Shown here: in pieces, positions 24,744 to 33,109 of the stretch
Layout of the letters: the number at the start of each line of letters is the position of its first letter
Position numbering within the stretch: position 1 is the first letter of the stretch
Source of the DNA: an uncultured Cocleimonas sp.
Lineage (GTDB): Bacteria; Pseudomonadota; Gammaproteobacteria; Thiotrichales; Thiotrichaceae
DNA length: 38,187 nucleotides
Reading direction: 5' to 3'
Assembly: GCF_947495625.1 (NCBI RefSeq)
Contig: NZ_CANLZW010000043.1
Location: 1 to 38,187 of the forward strand
The notes under the pieces: model-generated
What the model saw: only the letters and a program-made list of their open reading frames with translations
The model's database searches: none
What the model was told of the DNA's origin: nothing
Position numbers and translations under genes: made by a program

Positions 24744-25163
24744 ATGATCTGGCCTTTAAAAAACACAACCGCTCAACTGGATCATTCAGCACTCGCTTTA
24801 GATCCTTTTATTTCCTTGGCACTAAAGGGCCAGGAGAAAGCTATAGAATCAAAAAACAAAGCCAAGACCGGTCAGTTAATACAATGTTATATCTATGGAG
24901 CCATTCGGTACATAGCTTCTTACGATGATTTAAATACCGAGAACTCTAAAGTATTACTGCATAAGATGCTATCAGCCCATTTTGACGAAAATGACGATGA
25001 AGTGAATAAAAGTATAAAGCGTTTATCAGAACCGCAAAAAGATAAAACAGAACAGTTATTTATGATTGAGGGTGCAAGTGCTCTAAGACGTTATCTAGTC
25101 AATGGCGACAGAACCGTAAGGACCAACTTAATTGAATTGTTAGATCTACATAAAACACATTAG
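24744..25163 (+). CDS. Hypothetical helical protein
   Basis: 139 aa; unrecognised. It starts 15 nt after GST-like protein 3 with a weak ribosome site (AAGAG). The sequence is charged and mostly helical. A central segment (TGQLIQCYIYGAIRYIASYD) has a lone cysteine, and the C-terminal part has GASALRRYL. There is no signal peptide or membrane segment. It might be an assembly or regulatory factor of the monooxygenase operon; this is context only. Confidence 0.65.
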   Translation: MIWPLKNTTAQLDHSALALDPFISLALKGQEKAIESKNKAKTGQLIQCYIYGAIRYIASYDDLNTENSKVLLHKMLSAHFDENDDEVNKSIKRLSEPQKDKTEQLFMIEGASALRRYLVNGDRTVRTNLIELLDLHKTH

Positions 25164-25217
25164 CAAAATATCTAAACGACTTAATTTAGATTAATTAATA
25201 ACAGAGGAGGAGTAGAA

Positions 25218-25334
25218 ATGTCGAATAAAGAAGGTGGAAACAACTCAATGGTATTTATGACCGCAATGATTAGCGGTACTGTAATAATCGTTGTTGCACT
25301 ATGGTTATCGGGTGCATTGGGAATGATTTTTTAA
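25218..25334 (+). CDS. 38-residue single-helix membrane protein
   Basis: A short gene with a strong ribosome site GAGGAGG 8 nt before its ATG. The product starts MSNKEGGNNS and then has one hydrophobic helix of about 23 residues (VFMTAMISGTVIIVVALWLS, GALGMIF). It is the last gene of the monooxygenase operon, 54 nt after the previous one. Tiny single-helix proteins often act as stabilisers of membrane complexes, which is a reasonable guess here but not shown. Confidence 0.6.
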   Translation: MSNKEGGNNSMVFMTAMISGTVIIVVALWLSGALGMIF

Positions 25335-25351
25335 ATCTCAAACTAGCTTCG

Positions 25352-25448
25352 GAGTTTCTCTAATTAACATTTTTTGAATGAATATAATCACACCCCGATG
25401 TATTTATTTATTGCCAATATGAAACATTATGTGATTAGAGAAATTCCG
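25352..25448. repeat. Imperfect inverted repeat after the operon
   Basis: GGAGTTTCTCTAATTAACA (25352-25370) and TGTGATTAGAGAAATTCC (25431-25448) are imperfect complements around a ~60-nt loop. It could fold as a stem at the 3' end of the operon mRNA. Confidence 0.4.
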
Positions 25449-25468
25449 TCTTCAATTATCAAATATGA

Positions 25469-25498
25469 AAAAAACCTATCTATTTAGATAGGTTTTTT
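25469..25498. terminator. Bidirectional terminator
   Basis: AAAAAACCTATCTA and TAGATAGGTTTTTT form a 14-bp stem with a TT loop, with A-tract and T-tract on either side. It ends the monooxygenase operon and, on the other strand, the formate dehydrogenase operon. Confidence 0.9.
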
Positions 25499-25561
25499 AT
25501 TGCGTTTTTAATTGTATTTTAAATTCATAGTTATCAATGCGTTAAATACGATTAAATAACA

Positions 25562-25580
25562 CACCCCCCTACTTTAGGGC
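25562..25580 (+). repeat. C-rich motif copy 5
   Basis: CACCCCCCTACTTTAGGGC followed by ACTTTTTTTAG. It lies directly 3' of the minus-strand formate dehydrogenase stop codon, so its orientation is opposite to that gene. Confidence 0.8.
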
Positions 25581-25587
25581 ACTTTTT

Positions 25588-28326
25588 TTAGTTAACTGCC
25601 GATAATTTCACCGCACAATACTTCACTTCTGCAATTTTAGCTGCTGGATCTAATGCTGCATTTGTCAGTACATTGGCTGCCGCTTCAAAATAACAAAATG
25701 GCATAAATACTGTTCCTACCGGAGAATTATCGGTAATCTTGATTTTCGCTTGAAGCTCTCCACGTCTGGTTTCGAGCTTGAGCATATCGCCGTCATCTAA
25801 ACCTAATTTCAAGGCATCACGCATATTCACCGAGATCCATGGTTCTGGTTCCAAAGTATCCAATACCGTTGCCCGACGAGTCATACTGCCCGTATGCCAA
25901 TGTTCTAATTGTCGACCTGTGATAAGTACAAAGGGGTATTCTTCATCAGGTTGCTCATCTGGAGGAACGATATCCGCAGGAACTAGTTTCACTCTTCCGC
26001 TGGCTGTTGGGAAATCATTCTTGAATATGACTGGCTCGCCAGCATCTCCTTCGTTCTCACATGGATAAGTCACACTTTCGTTTTCTAAACGCTCCCAGGT
26101 AATGCCTGCAATAGAATCCATTGCCTGTCGCATTTCATTGAAAATATCTTTAGGTCCCTGGTAGTTCCAATCCAGACCTAAGCGTTTCGCAACTTCCTGA
26201 ATAATCCACCAGTCCTGTTTTGCATCACCAGGAGGAGTAATAGCCTGACGTCCCATTTGTACAGCACGATCAGAGTTACTATAAGTCCCTGTTTTTTCTG
26301 GGTTTGCCGCAGCGGGAAGCACAACGTCCGCATAGAATGCCGTTTCTGTAAGGAACAAATCTTGCACCACAAAATGTTCTAATTTTGCCATTGCCTCACG
26401 CGCATGTAATACATCTGGATCAGACATGGCTGGGTTCTCACCTTCTACATACATACCTTTGATGGCTCCATCGTATGCAGCATTCATCATCTCGACAGTG
26501 GTTATACCTGGTTTGTCATCGAGCGATTCCACATTCCAGAGTTTTCTAAATCGATCTTGATTCTTTTCGAGTGTCACTGGTTGATAGTCAGGGAATACCA
26601 TCGGAATCAAACCAACATCTGATGCACCCTGCACATTATTCTGTCCACGTAAGGGATGCAAGCCAGTGCCATCACGACCAATTTGCCCTGTAATCATACA
26701 CAGTGAAATCAAACATCGTGCATTGTCGGTGCCATGTACATGTTGTGAGATGCCCATACCCCATAAAATCATGGCATTGTTTGCGGTTGCATACATACGT
26801 GCAACATCACGAATTTGTTCTGCACTGACACCGCAAATAGACGACATGTCTTCAGGCGAATAATCCTGTAGATGTTCTTTTAGTTTTAAGAAATCTTCCG
26901 TACGGGTTTCTATAAATTCTTTATCGGTCAGCCCTTCATTGACAATCACATGCATCATCGCATTGAGTAATGCTACATCTGATGATGGTTTGAATTGCAC
27001 ATGCTGAGCCGCGTGTCGCTTCATATCTGAACCACGAGGATCCATTAAGATCAACTTCGTACCATTCTTAATGGCATTCTTCATCCACGTCGCACCCACC
27101 GGATGATTAACGGTCGGATTGGCGCCGATAATAATAATCACATCAGATTTAGTCACATCAGCCATTGGGTTTGAAACCGCACCCGAACCAAAACCTTCCA
27201 GCATTGCAGTCACTGAAGATGCATGACAAAGGCGCGTACAATGATCGACGTTGTTGGTTTGGAAGCCGGTACGAATGAGCTTTTGGAAGATATATGCTTC
27301 TTCGTTACTACCTTTAGCAGAACCTAATCCTGCGAGTGCATATTTCCCGTCTTTCTCGATGATTTTCTTTAAACCATCTGCGGCAAAATCGAGTGCTTCA
27401 TCCCACGTTGCTTCGCGGAAAATATCTAAAGGCTTGCTTGGATCAAAATCCAGTAAGTCTGTTTTTGGCACATCATCACGACGAATTAAAGGAACAGTAA
27501 GGCGTTCCGGACTGTGAATATAATCAAAGCCATAACGACCTTTTACACACAAACGCCCTTCATTAGCGGGGCCATTTCGTCCTTCGACATGTAGGATTTT
27601 ATTGTCTTTAACATTGTAAGTCAGCAAACAGCCAACACCACAATAGGGACAAACCGAATCGACTTTCTTATCTGGCACAATCATACCGACGCCATTAGCA
27701 GGCATTAACGCACCTGTCGGACAGGCTTGCACACATTCGCCACAGCCGACACAGGTACTCTCACCCATCGCATCGTCTACATCGAAGACAATTTTGGTTT
27801 CGCCACCGCGTTTTGCCAAGCCAATAACATCATTGACCTGGACATCACGACACGCACGCAAGCAACGCGTACAGTGAATACAGGCATCAAGGTTTACACC
27901 AATAGCCGGGTGTGAAAAATCATATTCAACTTTGGCTCGTGATTCAAAACGAGAAGGTTGAACGGAAAGTTTTTGCGACCACTGTTGAAGTTCGTTATTG
28001 AGTGTGTACTGTTCTTCTGGCATATCAGCATTGAGTAATTCCAATACCATTTTCTGTGCATTTACAGCTCGATCATTATCTGATGATACTTTCATATCCG
28101 CGCTAGGATAACGACAACAGGATGGAGCTAATACTCGCTCACCTTCAATCTCAACCATGCAGGATCGACAGTTACCCACTTCTTCCAGACCATCTTTGTA
28201 ACAGAGATGGGGTATCTCAACACCATGGCGTTGCGCCGCTTTCAATATGGTTTCACCTGGGTTTGCGCTGACTGTTTTACCGTTTAACTGGAATTCGGTG
28301 ATTGTATGGCTAGAAGTAGAACTCAT
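25588..28326 (-). CDS. fdsA: NAD-dependent formate dehydrogenase, catalytic alpha subunit
   Basis: 912 aa. Order of domains: plant-type 2Fe-2S (CRSCMVEIEGE, residues ~47-65), NuoG-like Fe-S segment, two 4Fe-4S clusters (CIHCTRCLRACRD and CVGCGECVQACPTG), the CPYCGVGC iron-sulfur cluster, then the molybdopterin oxidoreductase domain. The metal ligand is an ordinary cysteine, Cys367 in VDHCTRLCHASS, with no selenocysteine. It oxidises formate to CO2 with Mo or W cofactor and passes electrons to the beta subunit. ATGA overlap with the beta gene. The two-subunit layout matches FDH1 of Methylorubrum, which is tungsten-containing; metal here unknown. It is the last step of the one-carbon route. Confidence 0.95.
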   Translation of the reverse strand: MSSTSSHTITEFQLNGKTVSANPGETILKAAQRHGVEIPHLCYKDGLEEVGNCRSCMVEIEGERVLAPSCCRYPSADMKVSSDNDRAVNAQKMVLELLNADMPEEQYTLNNELQQWSQKLSVQPSRFESRAKVEYDFSHPAIGVNLDACIHCTRCLRACRDVQVNDVIGLAKRGGETKIVFDVDDAMGESTCVGCGECVQACPTGALMPANGVGMIVPDKKVDSVCPYCGVGCLLTYNVKDNKILHVEGRNGPANEGRLCVKGRYGFDYIHSPERLTVPLIRRDDVPKTDLLDFDPSKPLDIFREATWDEALDFAADGLKKIIEKDGKYALAGLGSAKGSNEEAYIFQKLIRTGFQTNNVDHCTRLCHASSVTAMLEGFGSGAVSNPMADVTKSDVIIIIGANPTVNHPVGATWMKNAIKNGTKLILMDPRGSDMKRHAAQHVQFKPSSDVALLNAMMHVIVNEGLTDKEFIETRTEDFLKLKEHLQDYSPEDMSSICGVSAEQIRDVARMYATANNAMILWGMGISQHVHGTDNARCLISLCMITGQIGRDGTGLHPLRGQNNVQGASDVGLIPMVFPDYQPVTLEKNQDRFRKLWNVESLDDKPGITTVEMMNAAYDGAIKGMYVEGENPAMSDPDVLHAREAMAKLEHFVVQDLFLTETAFYADVVLPAAANPEKTGTYSNSDRAVQMGRQAITPPGDAKQDWWIIQEVAKRLGLDWNYQGPKDIFNEMRQAMDSIAGITWERLENESVTYPCENEGDAGEPVIFKNDFPTASGRVKLVPADIVPPDEQPDEEYPFVLITGRQLEHWHTGSMTRRATVLDTLEPEPWISVNMRDALKLGLDDGDMLKLETRRGELQAKIKITDNSPVGTVFMPFCYFEAAANVLTNAALDPAAKIAEVKYCAVKLSAVN

Positions 28327-30023
28327 GATGTCACCCCCCCACTTTTAGGGCTTTTTTTATCAAAACCCTTTTTTGTTTCATTTGGGAAATACTTAATCAC
28401 ACAATCCATAGGGTTTGGTGCTGCCTGACCCAGACCACAAATAGATGCATCCATCATCACCGTCGATAATTCACCCATCAAATCCGTATTCCATTCATCC
28501 TGTTGCATCAGTTTCATCGCTTTTTCTGTACCAACACGACACGGCGTACACTGACCACATGATTCATGACGGAAAAAATTCATCGCATTAGTTGCGACTT
28601 CACGTGCAGAATCTTGATCAGAAAACACAATCAGCGCAGCTGAACCAATAAAAGCACCGTGTTCATTCAAGGTGTCAAAATCAAGCGGTATATCTGCTTT
28701 ACTTGCGGGTAAAATCCCTCCTGATGCACCACCTGGGAAGTAGCCATAGAGTTCCTGCCCATCCAACATTCCACCACAATATTCATCGACTAATTCGCGC
28801 AAGGTGATGCCCGCCGGTGCCAAGTACACTCCAGGATTTTTAACCCGTCCACTCACTGAAAAAGAGCGCAAACCTTGACGACCATTGCGACCATGAGAGA
28901 TAAACCAGTCTGCGCCTTTTTCCACTATTTCACGCACCCAATAAAGCGATTCCATATTGTGCTCAAGTGTCGGACGACCAAATAAGCCAACCTCTGCCAG
29001 ATAGGGTGGACGTAAACGTGGCATGCCTCGTTTACCTTCAATAGATTCGATCATTGCCGACTCTTCACCGCAAATATATGCACCCGCACCTCTGCGCAAA
29101 TAGATTGGGGGTACGTCTGGAAGTTTTTCTTTTATAACGGCTAATTCTTGTTCGAGTAATTCTCGTAAGCCTGCATATTCATCGCGCAAATAAATATAGA
29201 TAGCCGCTGTTCCTACGACTTCAGAAGCGATTAACATGCCTTCAAAAAAACGGTGTGGATCACGCTCTAAATAATAGCGATCTTTAAATGTACCGGGTTC
29301 ACCTTCGTCGATATTGACTGCCATGAGTCTAGGGGCTGGCTGATCTCTAACAATGCGCCATTTACGTCCAACCGGGAATCCTGCACCACCCAATCCACGT
29401 AACTTAGAGTCATCTTTAGCGGCTAGGATATCTTCGTGATGATGCTCTTTTTCAACCACTCTTTTATATAATTCATAGCCGCCATCTTTCACATAATTAT
29501 CGTAACGAATTGCATTTTCTGGAGCAGAATCAGATGTATTCCCCGCTTTAACTTCATCGATCACTTTTTCTGTAGTGGCCTGACTCACTGGATTTGTTCC
29601 CACAACAGCAATCGGCGCAGATTCACAACGACCGACACAGGGCACGCGTTGCACACGTACTTCTTTACCTATGGCTGATTCCAGAGTTGCGACTAACTCT
29701 TCTGCACCTGCCAATTCGCAACTAACAGAGTCACAAACCCGAACGGTAAGACTAGCCGGTTTTTGATCACCTTCTTTGACGATATCGAAATGGTGATAAA
29801 AACTTGCAACTTCGTATACTTCCGTCTGACTGATTTTTAAGATAGTAGCCAGTGCATGCAGATGTTCTACGGCAAGACACTGATATTTATCTTGAATCAG
29901 GTGCAGATACTCAATCAATAAATCACGCTGCAAAGGCATGTCTTTTATAAGAGCTTGAACGTCTAGTAACGCCTCGTTAGATAAAGGACGCCCTCTTCTT
30001 TTGATGTTTTTTCTCTTTTTCAT
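28323..30023 (-). CDS. fdsB: Formate dehydrogenase beta subunit (NuoE-NuoF fusion)
   Basis: 566 aa. The N-terminal ~150 residues are NuoE-like with a 2Fe-2S site (CDSVSCE and CVGRCESAP). The remainder is NuoF-like: LRGLGGAGFPVGRKWR for NADH, GAGAYICGEESAMIESIEGK for FMN and ESCGQCTPCRVG for a 4Fe-4S cluster. It takes electrons from formate to NAD+. The fusion is the same as in FDH1 of Methylorubrum extorquens. Its last residues (KKSPKSGGVTS) are encoded by C-rich motif copy 6. The stop overlaps the alpha start (ATGA), and the run of Gs from that motif sits where a ribosome site for the alpha gene should be. A tandem 17-bp repeat lies upstream. Confidence 0.93.
   Translation of the reverse strand: MKKRKNIKRRGRPLSNEALLDVQALIKDMPLQRDLLIEYLHLIQDKYQCLAVEHLHALATILKISQTEVYEVASFYHHFDIVKEGDQKPASLTVRVCDSVSCELAGAEELVATLESAIGKEVRVQRVPCVGRCESAPIAVVGTNPVSQATTEKVIDEVKAGNTSDSAPENAIRYDNYVKDGGYELYKRVVEKEHHHEDILAAKDDSKLRGLGGAGFPVGRKWRIVRDQPAPRLMAVNIDEGEPGTFKDRYYLERDPHRFFEGMLIASEVVGTAAIYIYLRDEYAGLRELLEQELAVIKEKLPDVPPIYLRRGAGAYICGEESAMIESIEGKRGMPRLRPPYLAEVGLFGRPTLEHNMESLYWVREIVEKGADWFISHGRNGRQGLRSFSVSGRVKNPGVYLAPAGITLRELVDEYCGGMLDGQELYGYFPGGASGGILPASKADIPLDFDTLNEHGAFIGSAALIVFSDQDSAREVATNAMNFFRHESCGQCTPCRVGTEKAMKLMQQDEWNTDLMGELSTVMMDASICGLGQAAPNPMDCVIKYFPNETKKGFDKKSPKSGGVTS
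28332..28351 (+). repeat. C-rich motif copy 6 (inside the beta gene)
   Basis: CACCCCCCCACTTTTAGGGC followed by TTTTTTTATC. On the minus strand it encodes the last residues of the beta subunit and ends a few nt before the alpha start, giving GGGGGGGTG as a possible ribosome site. Confidence 0.75.
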
Positions 30024-30094
30024 TTACTTCTATGCCTTTGCAAAAGCTGAAATTCGTTAAAAATGTGTTTATTAGTCTGACCTATCGACATTTC

Positions 30095-30128
30095 TAATAT
30101 GTATAAACATGTAATATGTATAAACATG
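30095..30128 (-). promoter_or_regulatory. Tandem 17-bp repeat upstream of formate dehydrogenase
   Basis: TAATATGTATAAACATG occurs twice head to tail without a gap. Each unit holds an ATGT-N4-ACAT dyad. Placed about 70 nt ahead of the beta gene, it looks like a paired operator for an unknown regulator. Confidence 0.6.
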
Positions 30129-30202
30129 CAGAACTGACATATCCATAACTGACTATAGCTAATGACAATTCAATTTATGTTTTGATTGCGAACATAACAG
30201 TC

Positions 30203-30236
30203 TGATTAATCACCATAAGACTGTGGTGATTAATCA
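30203..30236 (-). terminator. Hairpin after the S-formylglutathione hydrolase gene
   Basis: TGATTAATCACCA and TGGTGATTAATCA form a perfect 13-bp stem around an 8-nt loop. No T-tract follows on the minus strand. It probably separates fghA from the formate dehydrogenase operon. Confidence 0.55.
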
Positions 30237-30272
30237 AATATAAAAAATATTAGAAATAGTATTGTTTACTAT

Positions 30273-31115
30273 TTAACTTCTTAACTGTTTTTCATGAAAA
30301 GCTAGATGCTCACCAATGAATGTAGAGATAAAATGATAGCTATGATCATAACCATCTTGCATTCTTAATGTGATAGGGAAATCAGCAGCTTCGCAGGCAT
30401 CGAGCAAATTTTGAGGATGCAGTTGCTCAGCAAGAAACTCATCATCTAATCCATGATCAATTAACACTGGGAGTTTTTCTGCTCCATGTTTGACTAAACT
30501 CGTTGCATCGTAGTCTTCCCATTTATCTTTATCATCACCTAGATAAGCGCTGAAACAACCTTCACCCCAACCGCAATTAACAGGATTACAAATGGGTGCA
30601 AACGCTGAAGCAGATTTATACATTCCGGCATTTTTAAAGGCACAAATCAACGCACCATGACCACCCATTGAGTGCCCTGTGACCGAACGCACACCTGGAA
30701 TAATCGGGAAGTTTTCTTCAGCTAATTCAACCAGTTCTTTGGTAACATAATCATACATTTGGTAGTTTTTTGACCATGGCTCTTGTGTCGCATTGACATA
30801 AAAACCAGCACCTTTTCCAAGATCATAACGATCTTCTTCATCAGGTACATCATCACCGCGCGGGCTAGTATCCGGAATGATTAATGCAATTCCTAATTCT
30901 GATGCGTAACGCTGTGCGCCAGCTTTAGTACGAAAGTTATCGTCAGTGCAGGTAAGGCCAGATAACCAGTACACAGCAGGTACTTTTTCTGTTTCTGCTA
31001 AAGGTGGCAGATAAACCGAGAAAGTCATCTCACAATTACAGCTTGATGATTCATGCGTGTAACGTTTAAGCCATCCGCCAAACTCTTTTACGCTTTCAGT
31101 TTCTTGAATAGACAT
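30273..31115 (-). CDS. fghA: S-formylglutathione hydrolase
   Basis: 280 aa from the ATG at 31115, chosen for AAGGAA ahead of it and because MSIQETESVKEFGG aligns with the usual family start; a start at 31169 adds unsupported residues. It is an alpha/beta hydrolase of the esterase D family, cytoplasmic. The nucleophile serine sits in GHSMGGHGAL, the histidine in GYDHSYHF, and the oxyanion segment is WLSGLTCTDDNF. It hydrolyses S-formylglutathione to formate and glutathione, after AdhC, whose gene is directly upstream. The length and motifs are fully normal. Confidence 0.95.
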   Translation of the reverse strand: MSIQETESVKEFGGWLKRYTHESSSCNCEMTFSVYLPPLAETEKVPAVYWLSGLTCTDDNFRTKAGAQRYASELGIALIIPDTSPRGDDVPDEEDRYDLGKGAGFYVNATQEPWSKNYQMYDYVTKELVELAEENFPIIPGVRSVTGHSMGGHGALICAFKNAGMYKSASAFAPICNPVNCGWGEGCFSAYLGDDKDKWEDYDATSLVKHGAEKLPVLIDHGLDDEFLAEQLHPQNLLDACEAADFPITLRMQDGYDHSYHFISTFIGEHLAFHEKQLRS

Positions 31116-31182
31116 AGTTATTCTATTTCCTTCTTTTTTGTATTTGATACTCAAATAGGAGGATGCCAATTAATAATAATGA

Positions 31183-31198
31183 CACCCCCCTACTTTTA
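31183..31198 (+). repeat. C-rich motif copy 7
   Basis: CACCCCCCTACTTTTA, followed by an inverted repeat. It lies between fghA and adhC, opposite to their direction. Confidence 0.8.
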
Positions 31199-31231
31199 TG
31201 AGGTTTTTTGTTTTATCTAATGAAAACCTCA
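31199..31231. repeat. Inverted repeat adjoining C-rich copy 7
   Basis: TGAGGTTTT (31199-31207) and AAAACCTCA (31223-31231) pair perfectly around a 15-nt loop. Lying after adhC on the minus strand, it could attenuate transcription into fghA. Confidence 0.5.
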
Positions 31232-31306
31232 CCCTCTGGGCTGTCGTCGCTGTGCTCCAACATTGTCTCGGCTACACCTCGGCTAGGCACTTTTTTATTG
31301 ATTCAG

Positions 31307-32419
31307 TTAAAACTCAATAACAGAACGAATACTCTCGCCACTATGCATTAAATCAAATGCTCTATTGATGTCTTCTAATGGCATCTTGTGAGTAACCAAA
31401 CTATCCAGCTCGATCTCACCTGCCATATAACGATCAACATAACCCGGAAGTTCTGTTCTACCTTTAACGCCACCAAATGCCGTTCCCATCCAGGTACGAC
31501 CAACAACCAAGTTGAATGGACGAGTTTGAATAACCTGACCAGCGCCAGCTACACCGATTACCACTGACTTACCCCAGCCCATGTGTGTACATTCAAGCGC
31601 ATCACGCATTACATGAACATTACCGATACATTCGAATGAGTAATCTGGACCACCATTAAACGTGTCCTGCATGTACTCAACAAAACCACCTTCAGGAAGA
31701 TCTTTAGGATTAACAAAATCAGTACAACCTAACTGCTTCGCGAATTCGAATTTATCAGGGTTAATATCGATACCGATAATGCGCGTCGCGCCAGCCATTA
31801 CTGCACCTTGAATACATGAAAGACCGATGCCACCTAAACCAAATACCGCTACAGTAGAACCTGGCTCAACTTTCGCTGTATTTAGTACAGCACCGATTCC
31901 TGTTGTCACACCACAACCTAACAAACACGCTTTATCAAGCGGTGCTGCTTTGTTGATTTTTGCTAATGCGATTTCTGGAACAACGGTGTACTCAGAGAAT
32001 GTTGAACATCCCATATAATGGAAAATGTCTTTGCCACCTTGTGAGAAACGACGTGTGCCATCCGGCATATAACCTGTCCAGATTGTGCCAGCAATTGTCT
32101 GACATAAATTCGACTTGGTTGAATTACAGTATTCACAATCACCACACTCAGCGATGTAAAGTGGAATAACGTGATCACCTACCTCCAGGTCCTTAACCCC
32201 GGGGCCTAATTCAACAACTTCACAACCACCTTCATGCCCTAAAATACAAGGAAATGAGCCTTCTGGATCATCACCTGAAAGCGTAAATGCGTCTGTATGA
32301 CATACGCCAGATGCTATTACTTTAAGAAGAACCTCTCCCTCTTTTGGCCCCATTACTTCTACTTCCTCTATGACTAAAGGCTTTTTTGGTTCCCACGCTA
32401 CTGCTGCTTTACATTTCAT
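31307..32419 (-). CDS. adhC: S-(hydroxymethyl)glutathione dehydrogenase / class III alcohol dehydrogenase
   Basis: 370 aa, a normal length. AAGGAGAATC precedes the ATG. It has catalytic zinc ligands in [13 protein letters not shown] and LGHEGGCEV, structural zinc cysteines in [15 protein letters not shown], and the NAD-binding [13 protein letters not shown]. Motifs are those of the class III enzyme, which oxidises S-hydroxymethylglutathione to S-formylglutathione with NAD+. It is followed by fghA and formate dehydrogenase and lies after the methanethiol oxidase operon, so it acts directly on the formaldehyde that MtoX makes. I see no regulator box immediately upstream; it may be read through from the mtoX operon or use a promoter I did not define. 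Confidence 0.96.
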   Translation of the reverse strand: MKCKAAVAWEPKKPLVIEEVEVMGPKEGEVLLKVIASGVCHTDAFTLSGDDPEGSFPCILGHEGGCEVVELGPGVKDLEVGDHVIPLYIAECGDCEYCNSTKSNLCQTIAGTIWTGYMPDGTRRFSQGGKDIFHYMGCSTFSEYTVVPEIALAKINKAAPLDKACLLGCGVTTGIGAVLNTAKVEPGSTVAVFGLGGIGLSCIQGAVMAGATRIIGIDINPDKFEFAKQLGCTDFVNPKDLPEGGFVEYMQDTFNGGPDYSFECIGNVHVMRDALECTHMGWGKSVVIGVAGAGQVIQTRPFNLVVGRTWMGTAFGGVKGRTELPGYVDRYMAGEIELDSLVTHKMPLEDINRAFDLMHSGESIRSVIEF

Positions 32420-32509
32420 CTGAATGATTCTCCTTATTTAAAATGTTGTGTAGTTTTGTTGTAATGTTTTGCTTAGTATTACTAGTTATATAAGCCTTCT
32501 ATTCGAAGA

Positions 32510-33109
32510 CTATAGTTTATTAAGATGATTTATTTCGTTTTTTACCACCTGCAGAATATGCTCAGTTGGTAGTCCAAAAGGTATGATGTTTAACATTTTG
32601 CCATCGGCCCCAAGCACATATAAATTAGCAGAATGATCTACCAAATAATACTCACTGTCTTTTTTCTTTGAATGAATTTTGGTTTGTACCCGATAAGCAT
32701 CTGCAACCGCACTAATCTCACTTTCACTACCGGTAAGCCCAATCAAATTAGGGCTGAAAAAAGGCACATAATTTTTCAATTTATCGGGGGTATCTCGTTC
32801 TGGATCTACGGAAATAAATAATGCACTTACCTTTTCTGCATCATCTCCAAGTGATCTTAACACCTTGGCTAATGAAGATAACTCAGTTGGGCAGATATCA
32901 GGACAAAAAGTATAGCCAAAGAAAATGAGGACCAACTTGCCACGTAATTGCTGCAGCTCAAATTTCTTGCCATTATGATCAGTTAGTGTGAAATCACCAC
33001 CCACATTAGATTTTTCACCAGCATAAACTATTGCAGAATTTGATTGCAGCGTTAACGCCAAAAGCAATACAAGCCCTACTATCTTTAATTGTTTTAGTAT
33101 TTTACTCAC
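32510..33109 (-). CDS. Sco1/SenC-type copper chaperone
   Basis: 199 aa with a GTG start that shares one base with the upstream TAG. The hydrophobic N-terminus (VGLVLLLALTL) is a signal peptide or anchor. The thioredoxin-like Sco fold has the copper-binding Cys69 and Cys73 in FCPDICPTEL and a histidine in VDHSANLYV. It delivers copper or keeps thiols reduced in the periplasm. MtoX is a copper enzyme and its known operons encode a Sco1/SenC-domain protein, so it is the likely metallochaperone of MtoX (established context). Confidence 0.92.
   Translation of the reverse strand: MSKILKQLKIVGLVLLLALTLQSNSAIVYAGEKSNVGGDFTLTDHNGKKFELQQLRGKLVLIFFGYTFCPDICPTELSSLAKVLRSLGDDAEKVSALFISVDPERDTPDKLKNYVPFFSPNLIGLTGSESEISAVADAYRVQTKIHSKKKDSEYYLVDHSANLYVLGADGKMLNIIPFGLPTEHILQVVKNEINHLNKL

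Larger units (their letters stand above)
30024..30272. other. Intergenic region upstream of formate dehydrogenase
   Basis: No gene. It contains a tandem 17-bp repeat (30095-30128) and a 13-bp hairpin after the S-formylglutathione hydrolase gene (30203-30236). Confidence 0.7.

Noticed and set aside
25588-28326. Selenocysteine formate dehydrogenase
   Set aside because: The ligand position is an ordinary TGT cysteine codon and the frame has no internal TGA.
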